Shown piece by piece: positions 34,130 to 37,965 of a DNA stretch of 37,965 nucleotides; position 1 is the first letter of the stretch, and each line of letters starts with the position of its first letter. Source of the stretch: Desulforhopalus sp. Its GTDB lineage: Bacteria > Desulfobacterota > Desulfobulbia > Desulfobulbales > Desulfocapsaceae. A program made the translations under genes and the position numbers. A model generated the notes under the pieces. That model did not search any database and was not told the origin of the DNA. It saw only the letters and a program-made list of their open reading frames with translations. The stretch is taken from the NCBI GenBank assembly GCA_024710585.1, contig JANJUM010000053.1, positions 1 to 37,965 of the forward strand. Direction: 5' to 3'.

Positions 34130-35326
34130 ATGTGGGAAATTTTACGGGGGGTGGCCGAGGCCTGGTGGCACATCCTCAATGACAGCGCGTTCTACGTGCT
34201 TCTCGGCATCGCCATCGCCGGCCTGCTCAAGGTGGCCCTCAATGCCAACACGGTGCTCAACCAGCTGGGCCGCGGCCGCTTCTCGTCGGTGGTCAAGGCG
34301 GCGGCGCTCGGGGTGCCGCTGCCGCTCTGATCGTGTGGCGTGCTGCCGGCGGCAGCATCGCTCAGGAAACAGGGGGCCAACCGCGGCGCCACCAGCGCCT
34401 TTCTCATCTCCACGCCGGAGTCGGGGGTTGATTCCATCGCCGTCAGTTACGCCCTGCTCGACCCACTGCTCACCGTGGTCCGCCCGGTGGCGGCCATGGT
34501 CAGCGCCATGACGGTCGGCTTCGTCGAGAATATCTTCTTCTGGGAAAAGGAACAGCGGGTGGTGAGTGTTGATCGCAGCTGCCCGGTGGACAACTGCTGC
34601 GACGGCGTCGAGTGCCCCGACGAGGTCCATCGCCGCCACCACACCTGGATGGAGAAGATCGTCGCCGGCCTGCGCTTCGCCTACCGCGAGGTGTGGGGCG
34701 ACATTGTCGGCTGGTTCTTCGTCGGTCTCTTCTTCGCCGCAGTCATCACCGCCCTCGTCCCCGACGACCTCATCTCCAGCGTTCTCGGCGGCGGCCTCGG
34801 CTCGATGATGATCATGCTGGTGGTTGGCATCCCCCTCTATATCTGCGCCACCGCCTCGACCCCGGTGGCGGCGGCCTTGATTCTCAAGGGGGTCAGCCCC
34901 GGCGCGGCCCTGGTCTTTCTCCTCGTCGGCCCGGCCACCAGCATCGCCTCGCTCTTCGTGCTCAACGGCATCCTCGGCCGGCGCAGCCTGGTCGTCTACC
35001 TCGCCACCCTGTCGGCCTGTGCCGTATCCTTTGGCCTGGCAGTGGACGGCATCTACGCCTTCCTGGGCATCTCCGCCCAGGCCACCCTCGGCGAGGCCGC
35101 CGAGCTGCTCCCTGGGGCGGTCAAGCTGGTTGCGGCACTGCTCCTGCTGGTCTTGTCAGTGCAGCCTCTGGGCCGTTCGCTAGCGAAAAAAATGAAAAAA
35201 ATGCAAAAACGGCCGCCGCAGACCACCTTCTTCAGCTCTTTCCCCACGGCGGGCAAGGGTGAGACTGCCGCTTCGACCGAGAAGCATCTGCACAGCCACG
35301 GCCCTTCCTGCGGCTGTGGCCACTGA
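34130..35326 (+). CDS. Metal-efflux permease (SO_0444/ArsP-like), probable selenoprotein read through TGA at codon 67
   Basis: One continuous frame of 398 residues is broken only by TGA at 34328-34330. Before it: MWEILRGVAEAWWHIL... ALGVPLPL; after it: SCGVLPAAASLRKQGANRG, all in frame. In homologous permeases (DUF318; SO_0444 Cu/Zn efflux type) the motif is PLCSCGV, so the TGA replaces the first Cys and is best read as selenocysteine 67. A SECIS-like stem-loop follows. Other features are about eight or more membrane segments, a central Cys/His cytosolic loop (RSCPVDNCCDGVECP), a second motif ICATASTPVAAA and a His/Cys tail (HLHSHGPSCGCGH). The start has GAGGTG upstream. It follows the CadC-like repressor by 17 nt. 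A true nonsense mutation or sequencing error is the alternative. Confidence 0.85.
34338..34361 (+). promoter_or_regulatory. Putative bacterial SECIS element
   Basis: A stem (GCG + TGCTGCC paired with GGCAGCA + CGC, one bulged T) carries loop GGC at 34348-34350. The loop begins 17 nt after the TGA and has G as first base, fitting the known rule for SelB recognition in bacteria. It lies inside the coding sequence, as bacterial SECIS elements do. Confidence 0.7.
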
Positions 35327-35504
35327 GGGGATCGGCAGCGGAGGCAGCGGGATATCGCAGTGGCCGTCACCTTGTTTTCACTGTGGCGGTCATGCGCTGT
35401 TTCGACGATTTTTCTCACCCCAGGATTGCCGCGAGGGGCGCGGCGGCGTGGGGGTCGAGGAGGCGTGGCGGGATGATTCCTTGCCGTCGGGGGCAAGGAA
35501 AGCA

Positions 35505-35533
35505 TTGAAGGAAGGCCGCAGAACGGGCATAAT
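35505..35533 (+). promoter_or_regulatory. Candidate sigma-70 promoter for pfkA
   Basis: TTGAAG (35505-35510) and CATAAT (35528-35533) are 17 nt apart, 63 nt before the pfkA start. A 9-bp hairpin TTCCTTGCC/GGCAAGGAA (35477-35500) just upstream may end the permease transcript, though it has no T-run. Confidence 0.55.
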
Positions 35534-35595
35534 AGCGGCGCATTTGCCGAAGAGGTGGGGGACAAGCTCTCAACTTAAGCCGAAGACGAGGAAAA

Positions 35596-36723
35596 ATGAG
35601 CAAACATATCGGAATTCTGACGGCGGGGGGCGACAGCCCCGGGTTGAACGCGGCCATTCGCGCCATCGGCAAGTCGGCGCTTTCCCAGGGGATGCACGTG
35701 GTCGGTTTCCGTGACGGCTTCCGCGGCCTCATGGAAAACCGCACCGTGCGCCTCGAGCTCGAAACGCTGAGCTCGATCCTCACCCGTGGCGGCACCATCC
35801 TCGGCACCAGCCGCGACAAACCCCATAAGATGCTGGTGGGCAGCGAGATCATGGACATGACGCAAGTGATCTGTGACAACTACCGCCAGCTCAACCTCGA
35901 CGCCCTGGTGTGCATCGGTGGCGGCGGCACGCAAAAAAACGCCTACCGCCTCCTGCAGAAAGGGCTCAACATCCTCACCCTGCCCAAGACCATCGACAAC
36001 GATGTCGCCCTGACCGACGTCACCTTCGGCTTCAGCACCGCCATGGAGATCGCCGCCGAGGCCATCGACCGACTGCACTCCACCGCCCACAGCCACCACC
36101 GCATCATCGTCGTCGAGATCATGGGCCATAATGCCGGCTGGCTGGCTTTGGGCGCGGGCATGGCGGGCGGCGCCGACGTCATCCTCATTCCCGAAATCCC
36201 CTACGACCTCGAGACGGTGGCCGCCGCCATCCGCAAGCGCAAGCAGCGCGGCACCAACTTCAGCATCGTCGCCGTCGCCGAGGGGGCCCTGTGCCGCTCC
36301 GGCCATAAGCGTTACGTCGAGCTCAAGGCGGCCAAGGCCCAGGCCAAGGAAAAGGGCGACGCGAAGACCCTGAAGAGGATCGAGGAAGACCTGATGGAGT
36401 TTTCCACCCACCGCAGCAACCACACCTTCCGTCTCTCCCAGGAACTGGAGGAGCTGACCGGCCTCGAGTCGCGGGTCACCATCCTCGGCCACTACCAGCG
36501 CGGCGGCACCCCCTCGGCCGCCGACCGCCTGCTCGCCACCCGTCTCGGCAGCGCCTGCGTCGACTGCATCGCCAGGGGCATCGGCGGGGTGATGATCGCC
36601 GCCGATCGCGATTCCACCCGCGCCGTGCCGCTCTCCGAGGTGGTCGGCCGCAAGAACCTCGTGCCCAAGGATCACCCCTGGGTGCTCGCCGCCCGCCAGG
36701 TCGGCACCTGCCTGGGCGATTAG
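35596..36723 (+). CDS. pfkA: 6-phosphofructokinase with atypical nucleotide-site residues
   Basis: This 375-residue enzyme phosphorylates fructose-6-phosphate in glycolysis. Motifs: N-terminal [19 protein letters not shown], catalytic PKTIDNDV (D134, D136), [15 protein letters not shown] and [12 protein letters not shown]. The phosphate-donor site reads [10 protein letters not shown]: the Asp of the usual GGDGS is Gly110, the next Gly (111) is the ATP-type residue, and K131 replaces the ATP-type Gly of PGTIDND. This pattern resembles the long mixed-substrate (group III) enzymes, so ATP versus pyrophosphate use cannot be settled from sequence. Start has GAGGA three nt upstream. It converges with cobJ 15 nt away. 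Confidence 0.93.
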   Translation: MSKHIGILTAGGDSPGLNAAIRAIGKSALSQGMHVVGFRDGFRGLMENRTVRLELETLSSILTRGGTILGTSRDKPHKMLVGSEIMDMTQVICDNYRQLNLDALVCIGGGGTQKNAYRLLQKGLNILTLPKTIDNDVALTDVTFGFSTAMEIAAEAIDRLHSTAHSHHRIIVVEIMGHNAGWLALGAGMAGGADVILIPEIPYDLETVAAAIRKRKQRGTNFSIVAVAEGALCRSGHKRYVELKAAKAQAKEKGDAKTLKRIEEDLMEFSTHRSNHTFRLSQELEELTGLESRVTILGHYQRGGTPSAADRLLATRLGSACVDCIARGIGGVMIAADRDSTRAVPLSEVVGRKNLVPKDHPWVLAARQVGTCLGD

Positions 36724-36738
36724 CCCCGCCGCCGGCGG

Positions 36739-37509
36739 CTAGAGCCGGTATTTGCCGGCATAGCCGCGCGGCGTTACCATCACCCCATTCCACACATAGG
36801 TCTGGCTGTTGCCGATGATCACCGTCGACTGCATGGTGATGTCGCGCTCGAGCATGGTCTCGAGGTCGCAGATCTCCACCCGCTCGGCCTCCCTGGTGGC
36901 GGCGGTGACGATGCCCACCGGCGTCTGCGGTGAGCGGTGGGCGAGGAAGATCTCCCGAGCGCGGGCAATCTGGTCGGTGCGTTTCTTGGACTTGGGGTTG
37001 TAGATGGCGGTGACGAAGTCGGCCATGGCGGCGGCAGTCAGGCGGCGCTCGATGAGCTCCCAGGGGGTGAGCAGGTCGGAGAGGCTGACGGTGGCGAAGT
37101 CGTGCATCAGCGGAGCCCCGAGGCGGGCGGCGCAGCTGTTGACTGCCGCCAGGCCGGGGACGATGACGATACGCGAGCGGCAGTCCTGCTCGCGGGCAAG
37201 CTCGTAGACGAGGCCGGCCATGGCGTAGATGCCCGGGTCGCCGCCGGACACCAGGGCTACCGTCCTGCCGTCTTCGGCGAGGGCGAGGGCCTGGCGGCAG
37301 CGCTCCACCTCCTTCATCATCTCCGAGGAAACCACCTCCTTGCCGGTGAGAAATTCTGGGATGAGATCGAGGTAGGTCTTGTAGCCGACGATGATCTCCG
37401 CCGCGCGCAGGGCCGCGCCGGCGGCGGGGGTCATGTGATCGGGGGCTCCCGGTCCGGTTCCGACAACGTAAAGGGTGCCCGTGCCAGGGCCATGGTGACG
37501 TTGGTCCAT
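36739..37509 (-). CDS. cobJ: Precorrin-3B/cobalt-precorrin-3 C17-methyltransferase
   Basis: This 256-residue SAM-dependent methyltransferase (CobJ/CbiH) performs C17 methylation and ring contraction in cobalamin biosynthesis. It has the tetrapyrrole-methylase motif LYVVGTGPGAPDHMTPAA, SGGDPGIYAMAGLVYE, VPGLAAVNSCAARLGAPL and DFVTAIYNPKSKKR. No start codon other than 37509 keeps the SAM-binding start, and GGAAAG lies before it, so the gene overlaps the end of cbiG by 79 nt in a different frame. The presence of cbiG points to the anaerobic (early cobalt) pathway. Confidence 0.95.
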   Translation of the reverse strand: MDQRHHGPGTGTLYVVGTGPGAPDHMTPAAGAALRAAEIIVGYKTYLDLIPEFLTGKEVVSSEMMKEVERCRQALALAEDGRTVALVSGGDPGIYAMAGLVYELAREQDCRSRIVIVPGLAAVNSCAARLGAPLMHDFATVSLSDLLTPWELIERRLTAAAMADFVTAIYNPKSKKRTDQIARAREIFLAHRSPQTPVGIVTAATREAERVEICDLETMLERDITMQSTVIIGNSQTYVWNGVMVTPRGYAGKYRL

Positions 37510-37965
37510 TTTTTCTTTCCAATCTCCAGTATGGTGGTGGCGGCGCCAAGCAGGGCCGCCGGTTCGGCGACGGCGATGGCGCCAAGCGCCTTCTGCGCCG
37601 CCGGGGAAGGGGTGACATGGCGCTGGCTGTTGAGCTGGGCGCTGGAATAAAACTGCAGGGGCCAGCCGTTGGCGGCGGCGAACTGCAGCAGCCCGGCCTC
37701 GTCGCTCTTTCTGTCGACGGAGGCGAGGTTGCGGATGCTGGCCCGGCTGAGCTTCGCCTCGCCGAGCAGCTCGGTCAGGGCCTCCTCGAGCTCCGCCGCC
37801 GGGGTGTTGCGGTTGCAGCCGACACCGACCACCAGGGTGCGCGGGCGAAAGACCCAGGCGGTGGCGGGGAAGGTGTCCCTGGTGGAGACGATGATGTCCG
37901 CCTCGGCGGCATCTTCCACCAGGCGCAGGCCGGGGGGCAGGGACTGCACCGCCTCGTCGCTGTAG
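37431..37965 (-). CDS. cbiG: Cobalt-precorrin 5A hydrolase CbiG, N-terminus outside the window
   Basis: About 178 C-terminal residues are visible. CbiG opens the lactone ring of cobalt-precorrin-5A and releases acetaldehyde in anaerobic B12 synthesis. The C-terminal domain is clear: PRTLVVGVGCNRNTPAAELEEAL, ASVDRKSDEAGLLQFAA and the end with PSPAAQKALGAIAVAEPAAL. The frame runs open into the window edge through YSDEAVQSLPPG, so no start is seen. It is followed by, and overlaps, cobJ on the same strand. Confidence 0.93.
   Translation of the reverse strand, partial: YSDEAVQSLPPGLRLVEDAAEADIIVSTRDTFPATAWVFRPRTLVVGVGCNRNTPAAELEEALTELLGEAKLSRASIRNLASVDRKSDEAGLLQFAAANGWPLQFYSSAQLNSQRHVTPSPAAQKALGAIAVAEPAALLGAATTILEIGKKKWTNVTMALARAPFTLSEPDREPPIT

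Noticed and set aside
34130-34330. Permease as a pseudogene or as two separate genes split at the TGA
   Set aside because: Reading frame, residue pattern and membrane segments continue without other defects on both sides, the TGA falls exactly on a conserved Cys, and a SECIS-like loop follows. Sequencing error remains possible.
36724-36738. GC palindrome between convergent pfkA and cobJ
   Set aside because: Only about 15 nt, no loop and no T-run, so not a convincing terminator.

Overview
The window is 37,965 bp of GC-rich, tightly packed bacterial chromosome. No mobile element, integrase, CRISPR array or long repeat is visible. The gene order thrS-infC-rpmI-rplT-pheS-pheT-ihfA-merR, tandem moeA genes with one fused to a periplasmic-binding-like domain, FliW, a GAFTGA-type sigma-54 activator and an apparent selenoprotein together suggest a deltaproteobacterium in the broad sense (Desulfobacterota, perhaps a Desulfobulbales-like sulfur-cycling anaerobe). 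That placement is inference from gene content, not from a marker tree.

Layout: 1-6602 (minus) holds a truncated double-ATPase peptide transporter subunit, acylphosphatase, a GGDEF-PilZ diguanylate cyclase and two translationally coupled MoeA proteins for molybdenum cofactor assembly. 6942-11098 (plus) holds cofactor-independent phosphoglycerate mutase, DarP, a 69-residue coiled-coil protein and a PLP aminotransferase. 11172-11909 (minus) is FolE2. From 24699 down to 12276, a 12.4-kb run on the minus strand is an information-processing block: tadA, tRNA-Ser, SRP RNA, dnaX-ybaB-recR, tRNA-Val, thrS, infC, rpmI, rplT, pheS, pheT, ihfA, merR and tRNA-Pro. 24823-26226 (plus) is an NtrC-type activator. 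26323-30146 (minus) is trpB-trpA-pepF. 30458-30895 (plus) is fliW, which converges on and overlaps an uncharacterised 537-residue protein. rsmI follows. 33662-35326 (plus) is a metal-efflux operon (CadC-like repressor plus permease). 35596-36723 is phosphofructokinase, and 36739-37965 (minus) is the end of a cobalamin operon (cbiG-cobJ).

The most striking observation is the metal-efflux permease at 34130-35326. Its reading frame is interrupted once, by a TGA at 34328-34330, exactly where homologues have the first Cys of a PLCSCGV motif. A stem-loop that fits the bacterial SECIS rules begins 7 nt downstream. I read this as selenocysteine insertion into a metal-transport permease controlled by a four-cysteine ArsR/CadC-type sensor with a perfect 18-bp palindromic operator.

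Other regulatory structure in the window: thrS is separated from the upstream tRNA-Val gene only by an intrinsic terminator, and pheS is preceded by a strong terminator-like hairpin ending about 20 nt before its start codon. Both suggest read-through or attenuation control of the synthetase genes. infC starts with AUU, the classic autoregulatory start codon. The moeA leader carries a terminator-like hairpin.
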